This document shows, piece after piece, positions 8,086 to 15,052 of a stretch of DNA of 48,908 nt. The translations under genes and the position numbers were made by a program. Under the pieces are notes generated by a model. It had not been told where the DNA came from. It saw nothing but the letters and a program-made list of their open reading frames with translations, and made no database searches. The stretch covers positions 1 to 48,908 of the forward strand of contig DASYUQ010000001.1 in the NCBI GenBank assembly GCA_036001065.1. Reading direction: 5' to 3'. The stretch's first letter is position 1; each line of letters opens with the position of its first letter. Origin of the DNA: Candidatus Methylomirabilota bacterium (GTDB lineage: Bacteria; Methylomirabilota; Methylomirabilia; Rokubacteriales; CSP1-6).

Positions 8086-8615
8086 GTGGTCAGCCTCCGC
8101 ACGATCTCATCGAACGCCTTGTCCGCCAGCGCCCGCACCTCCTCGCGGGTGAGCGGCTGGATCGGATGCGGGACCACGACGGTCCGGTAGTCGCGGGCGC
8201 CCAGCGCCTCGGCCTGGGCGCGGGCGGCGTGGACGAACTCGGAGGAGACGACCGTCGCGGTGGGAATGCCATGATCCTCGAAGAACACGCCGTCGTGCAC
8301 ACTGCACGTGGTGCACGACCCTCAGTCGGCGAGCGCTTCGATGAGAACGTCGGTGCGCCCCACGATCTCCTGGCGCAGGGGGTCGGGCGCCGGCCGCGCG
8401 AACGTCGGCTTCTTCTTGCGCACGATCGCCTGGGGCCGCGCCCGCTCGCGCAGCAGCTCCTCGATGCGGTCCAGCAGGTGGTCGCCCTTGGCCTTGGAGA
8501 TGTCGAGCAGGGTGATCACCGTGCCCTCGAGCGTCGCCGGCCGGCGCGCCGTCTGCCGGGGAACGGCCACCGAGTCGGTCGGGTCCAGATACTCGTCGGG
8601 CGGGTTCGCGGACAT
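8082..8615 (-). CDS. UGSC-family selenoprotein, in-frame TGA = Sec98
   Basis: Read through TGA 8324-8322, the frame gives a continuous 177-residue protein. Residues 1-97 end in ...LIEALAD, then U98-G-S-C101-T-T-C104-S-V-H-D-G-V-F-F-E-D, and a typical C-terminal half (PTATVVSSEF, VVVPHPIQPL). This is the signature after which the UGSC (seleno)protein family is named, so the TGA is read as selenocysteine rather than as a stop. U98/C101 would form a selenenylsulfide-type redox pair, with C104 close by. The start is ATG 8615 with AAGGAGG 5 nt upstream; GTG 8630 would precede that site. The two halves would otherwise be a 97-aa ORF and a headless 80-aa ORF, both well conserved in character. A 9-bp hairpin follows the TGA. 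It overlaps the acetamidase start (ATGA). The biochemical role of the family is unknown to me. Confidence 0.88.
8292..8319 (-). promoter_or_regulatory. SECIS-like hairpin just after the Sec codon
   Basis: Starting 2 nt after TGA, the minus strand reads GTCGTGCAC, a 10-nt loop CACGTGCAGT, then GTGCACGAC: a perfect 9-bp stem inside the coding sequence. Bacterial selenocysteine insertion elements are hairpins right downstream of UGA with G/U in the apical loop; this loop contains GU. The loop begins only about 11 nt after the UGA, closer than in the usual bacterial consensus, so the active fold may differ. Confidence 0.55.
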
Positions 8616-8626
8616 GGGGTCCTCCT

Positions 8627-9697
8627 TCACGGGATGTGGATCTTCCTGAAGACCAGGCTGGAACCCTTGGAAAACGTCCAGCCGGGGACGATCGCCGAGA
8701 ACCGCCCGGCGGTGCCGCCGGCGACGACGATCTTGAGGTTCTCCGGCGATCGGAACTTGGGAACGAGGGTGTCATCGTCCTCGGGCCGCGCGAACTTCCG
8801 CAGCACGTGCTCGGGCAGCCCCTCGCCGCCGTCCTTGCCGGGGACGAGGTCGCGCACCGGGCGCCGCAGCCGCTCGAAGAGGTAGCCGCGGATGTCCGCC
8901 TTCGTCCACCCGTCGCCCGCGATGGTCCGGGCGTGTTCGGGCGACAGCACCAGGAGCGTGTCGCCCCAGTGCGTCATCTTGTGGTTGGCCACCACGGCCA
9001 GGCTCGGCGCGATGGTCGCCAGGAGGTCGGCGGCCCGCCGGCTCCGCTGGTCGTACACGCCGAGCGGCGCGTCCGCCGCCAGCACGGCGACCGTGCTGTC
9101 CTGGGGTCCGAACCCGTGCTCGACGGCCAGCGACGGCCACGGGCTCACCTCTTCGTATTCGCCGATGCAGTAGGTGTAGCGCCCGGGATGCGCGAGGGTC
9201 GACATGCTGATGGCCCCGGGTCGCGCGCCCCCGACGTTCACGCACACCAGTCTGAGCGCCCGGCCGATGGTGGCGTTGGCGCGCCGGCCCGAGCCGAAGA
9301 CTCCGGCACCGCAGTTGACGTCGAGCGCGGTGCGCGCCGGCCCGTTCACGATCACCAGCGGGCTAGGGGCGTTCGTCGTGGCGGAAACACCGTGGAGGTC
9401 GAAGGCCTCGTCGCACACCGCCTCCACCGCTGCGATGACGACGGGCAGGTACTCCGGCCGGCAGCCGGCCATGACGGCGTTGACCGCGATCTTCTCGACG
9501 GTGGCGCGGCCGTAATTGGGCGGGACGAGGGCCACGAGGTCCTGGCCGTGGCGGCCGCAGCCCTCGACCGCGCGCCGGACCCGGTCGGGCGTCGGCGGTA
9601 CCACGGGCAGCCCGTCGGTGACGCCCCGGGCGTGGAGCGCCTCGATGGGGTCGGCCTCGGTTTCCGGCTCCACGATTGGTCGGCCTCCCGGCGGCAT
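8627..9697 (-). CDS. Conserved protein of unknown function, UGSC partner
   Basis: A 356-aa protein that I do not recognise as a named enzyme. Conserved-looking features: an N-terminal GVTDGLPVVPPTPDRV segment, KIAVNAVMAGCRPEYLPVV, a Cys in DVNCGAGVFGSGRRAN, a His/acid-rich middle, and C-terminal VAGGTAGRFSAIVPGW. There is no signal peptide or membrane segment. It ends 11 nt before the selenoprotein ATG, whose ribosome site overlaps its stop, so the two are probably made together and may work as a pair. ATG 9697 lacks a ribosome site; GTG 9673 has GGGAGG 10 nt upstream and may be the true start, which would remove eight residues. Confidence 0.75.
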   Translation of the reverse strand: MPPGGRPIVEPETEADPIEALHARGVTDGLPVVPPTPDRVRRAVEGCGRHGQDLVALVPPNYGRATVEKIAVNAVMAGCRPEYLPVVIAAVEAVCDEAFDLHGVSATTNAPSPLVIVNGPARTALDVNCGAGVFGSGRRANATIGRALRLVCVNVGGARPGAISMSTLAHPGRYTYCIGEYEEVSPWPSLAVEHGFGPQDSTVAVLAADAPLGVYDQRSRRAADLLATIAPSLAVVANHKMTHWGDTLLVLSPEHARTIAGDGWTKADIRGYLFERLRRPVRDLVPGKDGGEGLPEHVLRKFARPEDDDTLVPKFRSPENLKIVVAGGTAGRFSAIVPGWTFSKGSSLVFRKIHIP

Positions 9698-9748
9698 GCC
9701 AGGAGGCTAGCACAGCTCAATCGCCGACGGGCCCCGTGGACCACCCCG

Positions 9749-9803
9749 TTTCGAGCGCCGGCTCCGCCGGCGCCACCTTTGGGGGAGGCTCGGAGGGGGG
9801 CCG
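9749..9803 (+). repeat. GC-rich intergenic repeat, copy A
   Basis: TTTCGAGCGCCGGC-TCC-GCCGGCGCC palindrome followed by a purine-rich tail (GGGGGAGG...GGAGGGGGG-CCGT). An imperfect copy in the same orientation lies at 10638-10695. The two bracket the DUF3047 gene. Confidence 0.6.
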
Positions 9804-9827
9804 TGAGGCCTCCCTTCGACCATGAAT

Positions 9828-9860
9828 TCGGAGGGGGGCCGTAACGCCCGTCCCCTCCGA
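9828..9860. terminator. GC-rich hairpin
   Basis: TCGGAGGGG and CCCCTCCGA form 9-bp arms around a 15-nt loop. It sits between the DUF3047 gene and the operon ending at 6100. There is no T-run; the TCGGAGGGG motif recurs at 39175 and 44732. Confidence 0.4.
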
Positions 9861-9865
9861 TTCGA

Positions 9866-9955
9866 CTAGTGCCGTTCCAACTTGTTGATACTAAATCTGT
9901 CCACGAACGACGTACACGGTGCCTTCCTAGGCGCGAATAGTTGGAACGGCACTAG
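9866..9955 (+). mobile_element. 90-bp inverted-repeat element, copy 1
   Basis: Begins and ends with the 17-bp terminal inverted repeat CTAGTGCCGTTCCAACT. The 56-bp core is identical to copies at 32329-32418 (opposite orientation) and 42858-42947 (same orientation). The terminal CTAG may be a duplicated target (CTAG or TA) or part of the repeat. It encodes no protein, so it would be a non-autonomous MITE-like element. Its right end supplies the TAG stop of the DUF3047 gene. Confidence 0.8.
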
Positions 9956-10626
9956 CTGCGGCAGACCCGGAAGTTCGCGTAGTCGCCCCGCGCGCTCGAC
10001 TTGGTGTCGTCGGAGTCCGTGAGCACGGCGATGCCGGCGGGCTTGGGCACCTCCTTCTCCTCGAAGAACTTCAGAAAGTCATCGCGCGTGTTGACGCGCT
10101 CCTCCACCCACTGGCCCTTCCGGTCGGAGCCGCTGCGGAGCACGCGCACCTGCGTGAGCCCGTTGTTCGAGGTCAGATGGACGCCCACCGGGACCTTCTC
10201 GCTCCAGACGTACTTGACCGCCTTTGGCCCCACGATGCGGGAGTAGGGCACCAGCATGTATACGGCCAGCGCGCTGTCGTTCTTGCCGTCCTTCTCGTCG
10301 GCCCCCCGCGGGAACTCCTGCGGTCGCCACGACCAGGCCAGGACGGGATAGGCGTCGAGGTTCCACTCGTGCTGCTTGGCCGCCTGGATGCCGAGCCCCT
10401 TGGAGTGGGCGCGCAGGAAGCGGAGCCCGCCATCCTCCTGCACCGAGTAGACCGCCTTGCCCGCGTCCTTCCGCGCCTCCCAGTCCGCCGGGAACTCGCC
10501 GACCTTCGCCTGGGCGAAGTCCTCGACGATCTTGCAGGCATCCGGCGCCTGGGCCGGCACCGGCGGCGGGGGAACGACGAGCGCCATGACCAGCGCGAAT
10601 GCCAGGGACAGCCACGACCACTTCAT
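9952..10626 (-). CDS. DUF3047 family exported protein
   Basis: A 224-aa protein with a Sec signal peptide (MKWSWLSLAFALVMALVV, cleavage probably after AQA near residue 27) and then a DUF3047-like beta-rich domain: EDFAQAKVGEFPADWEARKD, AWSWRP, DDTKSSARGDYANFRVC. Two Cys (ACKI and VCRS) bracket the mature domain and could form a disulfide in the periplasm. ATG 10626 has AGAGGT upstream. Function unknown; family members are often predicted periplasmic or surface carbohydrate-binding-like proteins. The stop TAG lies inside the 90-bp element, and GC-rich repeats lie on both sides. It stands alone, 110 bp downstream of the CoxE-like gene. Confidence 0.8.
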   Translation of the reverse strand: MKWSWLSLAFALVMALVVPPPPVPAQAPDACKIVEDFAQAKVGEFPADWEARKDAGKAVYSVQEDGGLRFLRAHSKGLGIQAAKQHEWNLDAYPVLAWSWRPQEFPRGADEKDGKNDSALAVYMLVPYSRIVGPKAVKYVWSEKVPVGVHLTSNNGLTQVRVLRSGSDRKGQWVEERVNTRDDFLKFFEEKEVPKPAGIAVLTDSDDTKSSARGDYANFRVCRS

Positions 10627-10637
10627 GAAGGCACCTC

Positions 10638-10695
10638 TTTCGAGCGCCGGCCTTGCCGGCGCCCTCCTTCCTGGGGGAGGTTTGGGAGGGGGCCG
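10638..10695 (+). repeat. GC-rich intergenic repeat, copy B
   Basis: TTTCGAGCGCCGGC-CTT-GCCGGCGCC palindrome plus purine-rich tail GGGGGAGG...GGGAGGGGGCCGT, an imperfect copy of 9749-9803 in the same orientation. It lies upstream of the DUF3047 gene. Confidence 0.6.
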
Positions 10696-10736
10696 TCGCG
10701 CCCTGTGGGCGCGCCTGTGAATCGCCCTCTCCCACG

Positions 10737-12146
10737 TTAGCGTCCCCGGCGCCACCAGTGATGCACGAGGTTGTCCACGACCTCGCCGAGCTGGCCGATC
10801 GTCCGGCACTCGCGGACGAGGTCGCAGGCCGGCGCGTACAGCGGCATCACGCTGTCGCCGACGCCCCAGCCCCACTGACCCTCGGGGTTCAACCAGATGA
10901 TACCCTTCACCCGCTCGCGTATCATTCTGAGCGCCCAGGCCTGCGGGTCGTTGTAGTTGTTCCGGGCGTCGCCCAGGACGAGGATCGTCGTCCGCCGGTC
11001 CAGGGTGTCCAGCTCCGTCCGCACGAACTGGCTGAAGGCGTACCCGAAGTCCGAGCGGCAGTGGTAGTCGACGGGCGCGGCCTTGAGCGCCCACTCGATG
11101 GCGCGTTCCACCGGGTAGGTGCTGAAGGCCTCGGTCACCTCGGCCACCTCCGAGACGAACACGAACGAGCGCACGCGGCTGAAGCACTCCTGGAGGCTCC
11201 AGACGAGCTGGAGCATGAAGCGGGAAGCGTTGCGGACGGAGTCGGACACGTCACAGACGGTCACCAGCTTGGGCTTGTCGCGGTGGCGCCGGCGGAGGAA
11301 GACCTCCATGGGGACCCCGTCGTACTGCAGGCTCTTGCGGATCGTGCGCCGGGTGTCGAGGCGGCCTCGCTGCTCCTGGCGCTGCCGCAGCACCAGCGCG
11401 TCCTTGATCTTGCGGGCCAGGCGCGCCACCACCGTCTTCATCTGCGCGACCTCGTCCGCGGTCAGCGCGAAGAGGGGCTTGTCGGCGAGCGTCTCGCGCT
11501 GGAGCCTCTCGCCCTGGCGCCAAGCCCGTCGCTCCAGCTCCCGCTCGACGTGCTGGCGGATCAGGCGGCGAAACGCCTCCAGCCGGAGCTCCAGATAGTT
11601 GCGGATGCGCGCCAGCTGCCCGGGGTCCAGCCCGCGAGCCTCCAGCAGCCGGAGGATCTGCTCGAGATCGCGCTCGATGGCGGCGACGTCGAGGCGGTCG
11701 GCGAGGCGGAGCGAGAAGTAGCCGACCTGCAGGAAGTACATGAGGCGCTCCAGCCCGACGTTGCGTCCGCCGGAGCGGATGGTCATCTCCATCTCCGCCC
11801 CTTGCCCGCGCAGCAGCAGCTCCGTGAGCTCGTCGAGATCCAGGCCCTCGTCGGCGACGAGCTGGTCGAGGAAATCTTGAAGATGGGGATCCTCGGGCCC
11901 GACCGCCTTCTTGAGACCTTCCCCCAACGCCTGGAGATCGAGGAAGTACAGGTCGAAGAGCCGGTCGAAGGTCGCGCGGTCACGCCCTTCCTTGACGAGC
12001 GTGGTGGCCAGGGCGGTCTTGAACGTCTCGCGGTCCCGGAGCCCGACTTCGGCGGCGGCGGCCAGCGCGTCTAGCGCCTCTGACGGCGAGATGCGGATCT
12101 CGGCCCGGCGGAGGTCGCCGATGAACTCGAGGATCCGCTGGTCCAC
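10737..12146 (-). CDS. VWA domain protein, CoxE-like
   Basis: A 469-aa protein with an N-terminal helical, charged region (EFIGDLRRAEIRISPSEALD start) and a C-terminal von Willebrand A domain. The MIDAS motif is in VTVCDVSDSVRNASRF (D-x-S-x-S), with the conserved Asp in ILVLGDARNNYNDP. Family members (CoxE and relatives) act with MoxR AAA ATPases in cofactor insertion or maturation of partner enzymes. It starts at GTG 12146, 2 nt after the stop of the MoxR-like gene, so the two form one unit. No carbon monoxide dehydrogenase or molybdenum enzyme is encoded in the window, so the client is not known. Confidence 0.87.
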   Translation of the reverse strand: MDQRILEFIGDLRRAEIRISPSEALDALAAAAEVGLRDRETFKTALATTLVKEGRDRATFDRLFDLYFLDLQALGEGLKKAVGPEDPHLQDFLDQLVADEGLDLDELTELLLRGQGAEMEMTIRSGGRNVGLERLMYFLQVGYFSLRLADRLDVAAIERDLEQILRLLEARGLDPGQLARIRNYLELRLEAFRRLIRQHVERELERRAWRQGERLQRETLADKPLFALTADEVAQMKTVVARLARKIKDALVLRQRQEQRGRLDTRRTIRKSLQYDGVPMEVFLRRRHRDKPKLVTVCDVSDSVRNASRFMLQLVWSLQECFSRVRSFVFVSEVAEVTEAFSTYPVERAIEWALKAAPVDYHCRSDFGYAFSQFVRTELDTLDRRTTILVLGDARNNYNDPQAWALRMIRERVKGIIWLNPEGQWGWGVGDSVMPLYAPACDLVRECRTIGQLGEVVDNLVHHWWRRGR

Positions 12147-12148
12147 GC

Positions 12149-13057
12149 TCAGTCGGCGAGGACTTTGTCGAGCGCCCCCCGGACACGCTCGAGGTCCTTC
12201 TCGTACTTCACCAGCATCGTCAGCGTGGACTCCACCAGCGCGGGATCGAGCGTCTGGGCGTTGAGGATCACCAGCGAGCGCGCCCAGTCCAGGGACTCCG
12301 AGACCGACGGCGACTTGCGCAGGTCCATCGCCCGGATCCTCTGGACTGCCGCCACCACCGCCTTGGCCAGCCGCTCGGGGATCTGCGGCACCTTGAGGCG
12401 GATGATCTCGAGCTCCTCGGCCGGCGTCGGGAAGTCGATGAACAGGTGCAGGCAGCGCCGCTTGAGGCCGTCGCTGAGCTCCCGCGCGTTGTTGGACGTG
12501 AGCGCCACGAACGGGATGTGCCGGGCGCGGATCGTCCCCAGCTCCGGCACCGAGACCTGGAAGTCGGAGAGCACCTCCAGGAGGAACGCCTCGAACTCCG
12601 GCTCGGCCTTGTCGATCTCGTCGACGAGGAGGACGACCGGCGTGTCCGCCAGGATCGCCTGGAGCAGCGGGCGCGGCGAGAGGAACCGGAAGGAGAAGAA
12701 GGCGTCCTCCTGCCCGGCGATCTTGGTGACGGCGTCGGGCAATGACATCGCGTCGGTGATCAGCTCACCAATCCGCTCTCGCAGTAGTTGCGAGTAGAGC
12801 AACTGCTTCGCATATTTCCATTCATACAGCGCCTTGCCCTCGTCCAGCCCCTCGTAGCACTGCAGGCGGATCAGCGGGCGCGCGGCCACGTCGGCCAGCG
12901 TCTTGGCCAGCTCGGTCTTGCCCACCCCGGCCGGTCCCTCGATGAGCACGGGGCGGCCCATCCGGGCGGCCAGGAACACGACGGTGGAGATCCGCCGGCT
13001 CGCGATGTAGTTCGCGGCGCGGAACCGCTGCTGGACGTCGTCGACCGATTCGAACAT
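12149..13057 (-). CDS. MoxR family AAA+ ATPase
   Basis: A 302-aa ATPase with Walker A GPAGVGKTE, Walker B VVLLVDEIDKAE, sensor-1 FVALTSNNARE and arginine-finger region LKRRCLHLFIDFP. These are typical of MoxR/CoxD proteins, which remodel partner complexes together with a VWA protein. ATG 13057 is chosen because GGAG lies 8 nt upstream and the family starts near V-D-D-V-Q-x-R; a longer open frame upstream has no coding character. It is the first gene of the pair with the CoxE-like protein. The region up to the divergent gene at 13145 is short. Confidence 0.9.
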   Translation of the reverse strand: MFESVDDVQQRFRAANYIASRRISTVVFLAARMGRPVLIEGPAGVGKTELAKTLADVAARPLIRLQCYEGLDEGKALYEWKYAKQLLYSQLLRERIGELITDAMSLPDAVTKIAGQEDAFFSFRFLSPRPLLQAILADTPVVLLVDEIDKAEPEFEAFLLEVLSDFQVSVPELGTIRARHIPFVALTSNNARELSDGLKRRCLHLFIDFPTPAEELEIIRLKVPQIPERLAKAVVAAVQRIRAMDLRKSPSVSESLDWARSLVILNAQTLDPALVESTLTMLVKYEKDLERVRGALDKVLAD

Positions 13058-13086
13058 GGACGCTCCTGTCGGAGAGAAGTCGGCCG

Positions 13087-13115
13087 CTGAACTTCGAGTC
13101 ATTGTAACGTAGAAT
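13087..13115 (+). promoter_or_regulatory. Possible sigma70-type promoter for the PEP-mutase-like gene
   Basis: CTGAAC (13087-13092), 17-bp spacer, TAGAAT (13110-13115). It would start transcription near 13122, ahead of the ribosome site at 13132. Confidence 0.35.
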
Positions 13116-13144
13116 GCAGCATCCGCGAGCCGGGAGGAGTCTGC

Positions 13145-14017
13145 ATGAGCCGCCGTCGCACCCTCCGCACCCTGGTCGAGCAAAAGGCCGGTCTCGTCGT
13201 GCCCGGCGCCTACGACGGCGTGTCGGCGAGACTGATCGAGCACGGCGGCTTCCCCGCCGTGTACATGACGGGTTACGGCGCCTCGGCCTCCCGGCTCGGC
13301 CTGCCCGATCTCGGCTTCACCGGGCTCGCCGAGATGGCCGACCACGCGCGCAACCTCGCCGCCGCGGTCCAGATCCCGCTGATCGCCGACGCCGACACCG
13401 GGTACGGCAACGCCCTCAACGTTCGCCGCACCGTCCAGGCCTACGAGGCCGCCGGCGTGGCGGCGCTCCACATCGAGGACCAGGCGGCGCCCAAGCGCTG
13501 CGGCCACCTCGCGGGCCATCAGGTGATCCCGCGCGGCGAGTTCGCCGGCAAGATCCGCGCCGCGGTCGAGGCGCGCAGCGACCCCGACCTCCTGATCATC
13601 GCGCGCACGGACGCCATCTCCGCCGTCGACTTCGACGAGGCCCTCCGGCGGGGCGAGGCGGCGGCGAAGGCCGGGGCCGACGTCCTCTTCATCGAGGCGC
13701 CTCGCGCCGAGGCGCAGGTGGAGCGGATCGCGCGCGAGTTCGACACGCCGCTGCTCTACAACTACGCTCCCGGCGGCCGGTCACCGCTGCTTCCCTTCGC
13801 GCGGCTCCGCGAGCTGCGCTACGCGATTCTTCTGCTGCCCGTGGACACGCTCTTCGTCGCGGCCAAGGCGGTGGCGGACTTCCTGCGGGACCTCAGGGCC
13901 GGGGACGACGCGCGGTCGCTCGCTGACCGCTACATCGCCTTCCGCGAGTTCAACGACCTGATCGGCGTGACCGCTCAGCTCGCGCTGGCCGAGCGCTACC
14001 GGGACGACGGCCGCTAG
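13145..14017 (+). CDS. Isocitrate lyase/PEP mutase family enzyme
   Basis: A 290-aa TIM-barrel protein of the isocitrate lyase/phosphoenolpyruvate mutase superfamily, which makes or breaks C-C or C-P bonds next to a carboxylate using Mg2+. Seen: PGAYDGVSARLIEHGGF, the metal site ADADTGYGN, HIEDQAAPKRCGH (the K-x-C-G-H catalytic-loop motif) and RTDAISAVDFDEA. The Cys in KRCGH fits 2-methylisocitrate lyase, oxaloacetate decarboxylase or carboxyphosphonoenolpyruvate mutase-like members; I cannot choose between them. The start ATG 13145 has GGGAGGAG 6 nt upstream. Divergent from the MoxR-like gene. Confidence 0.88.
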   Translation: MSRRRTLRTLVEQKAGLVVPGAYDGVSARLIEHGGFPAVYMTGYGASASRLGLPDLGFTGLAEMADHARNLAAAVQIPLIADADTGYGNALNVRRTVQAYEAAGVAALHIEDQAAPKRCGHLAGHQVIPRGEFAGKIRAAVEARSDPDLLIIARTDAISAVDFDEALRRGEAAAKAGADVLFIEAPRAEAQVERIAREFDTPLLYNYAPGGRSPLLPFARLRELRYAILLLPVDTLFVAAKAVADFLRDLRAGDDARSLADRYIAFREFNDLIGVTAQLALAERYRDDGR

Positions 14018-14152
14018 CGTTCGGCGGAGTGCCCGACATCGGGCATAGTGCCCGCCTTCCGAGCCCTCGGCACCGCTACAAGCCGCTGATTTCCTTGATC
14101 CCACCCCTGGCATGCCGCCTGCTCTGTCTCGGTGCCGAGGGGGGAGTTGGAA

Positions 14153-14296
14153 ATGACGGACATCTGGTACGACCTGACGCTGAGAGAGCTGAGCGGACGT
14201 GACGACATCAGCGCTGAGCGCGTGAAAGAGGCGCAGGCAGCGCAGGCGTCCGCCTCCGACGAGAAGTCCCGAGAGCCAGCGGCCGAATCCCGCTGA
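14153..14296 (+). CDS. Possible small protein, 47 aa
   Basis: ATG 14153 is preceded by GGGGGGAG about 7 nt upstream and opens a 47-codon frame starting MTDIWYDLTLRELSG and ending in an acidic, Ala/Glu/Ser-rich tail. There is no known domain. It lies alone between the PEP-mutase-like gene and the broken kinase. Support is only the ribosome site and amino-acid composition; it could be chance. Confidence 0.4.
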   Translation: MTDIWYDLTLRELSGRDDISAERVKEAQAAQASASDEKSREPAAESR

Positions 14297-14310
14297 CGCC
14301 GGCGCCCTCG

Positions 14311-14958
14311 TCAGGCCGCCTCGCTGGCCAGACCCGCCGGCAGCGTCACGACGAACGCCGCGCGGCCGCCGGCAAACTCGGCGCCGACGTTGCCGCCGTG
14401 CTTCTCCACGATGCGGCGCGCGATGGCCAGACCGAGCCCTCACCGCCCGGAGCTTCTCCCACGGTCCGCACCGTGATCTGCGGGTGCCCGTGCGCCTGCT
14501 CGAGGCGAACCTCGATGCACCCGCCGACGGGCGCGGCCATGGCGGCGGTGGCTAGCACGTTGGCGACCGCCCGCTGCAACCGATCCAGATCACCGACGAA
14601 GGCGGCGGCAGCAGGATCGAGCGTCGCCTCCACCCGAATCGCCCGGGCATCGACCGCCAGCCGGGCCACCGTGATCGCGTCCCGGATCAGCATGACGAGA
14701 TCCAGCGGACGGAGATTCAGGCGGACCTTGCCGGTCATGACCTCCGAAACCTCCCGGAGGTCGTCGATGACTTGCACCTGCGCCAGCGCGTTGCGCTCGA
14801 TCGCCTCGAGCGCACGCCGGCACGTGTCCTCGTTGAACGCGCGCGCTCGAAGCACGCGCGACCAGCTGAGGATCGCGGTCAGGGGCAGTCCGCAACTCGT
14901 GCGAGAGCATGGCCAGCAGCTCGTCGAGCCCGATGTCCGCCAGGGAATCCTTCTCCAT
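14311..14958 (-). pseudogene. Broken histidine kinase
   Basis: Pieces of one kinase occur in different frames. Frame one starts MEKDSLADIGLDELLAM and runs through the phospho-acceptor box LSHELRT. A one-base insertion near 14890 (CGGACT-G-CCCCTG) shifts the rest (PLTAILSWSRVLRARAF, VIDDLREVSEVMTGK) to another frame. A second lesion near 14440 moves the tail (LGLAIARRIVEKHGGN, ending LASEAA, stop 14313-14311) to a third. The ATPase G1 motif is not recognisable, so decay seems real rather than a single sequence error. No sensor domain remains. Confidence 0.75.
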
Positions 14959-15052
14959 GCCCAAGATCGCCTGACGATGCAAACAGCCTACCGACCGGGA
15001 CGCGCGATTCGAATGTAACTCTTGCTCGGCCGTGGCCTCGAGCGCCCGCCGG

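Noticed and set aside
8322-8324. TGA as a nonsense mutation in a pseudogene
   Set aside because: The position is exactly the U of the U-G-S-C family motif, downstream coding is intact, and the gene is coupled to intact neighbours on both sides.
10653-12074. 473-aa plus-strand open frame opposite the CoxE-like gene
   Set aside because: Shadow frame: biased Leu/Ala/Glu/Val/Asp/His composition with no domain, and the minus strand has a clear VWA MIDAS motif.
14890-14892. Programmed frameshift in the broken kinase
   Set aside because: No slippery heptamer or stimulatory structure seen, and a second unrelated shift occurs downstream.
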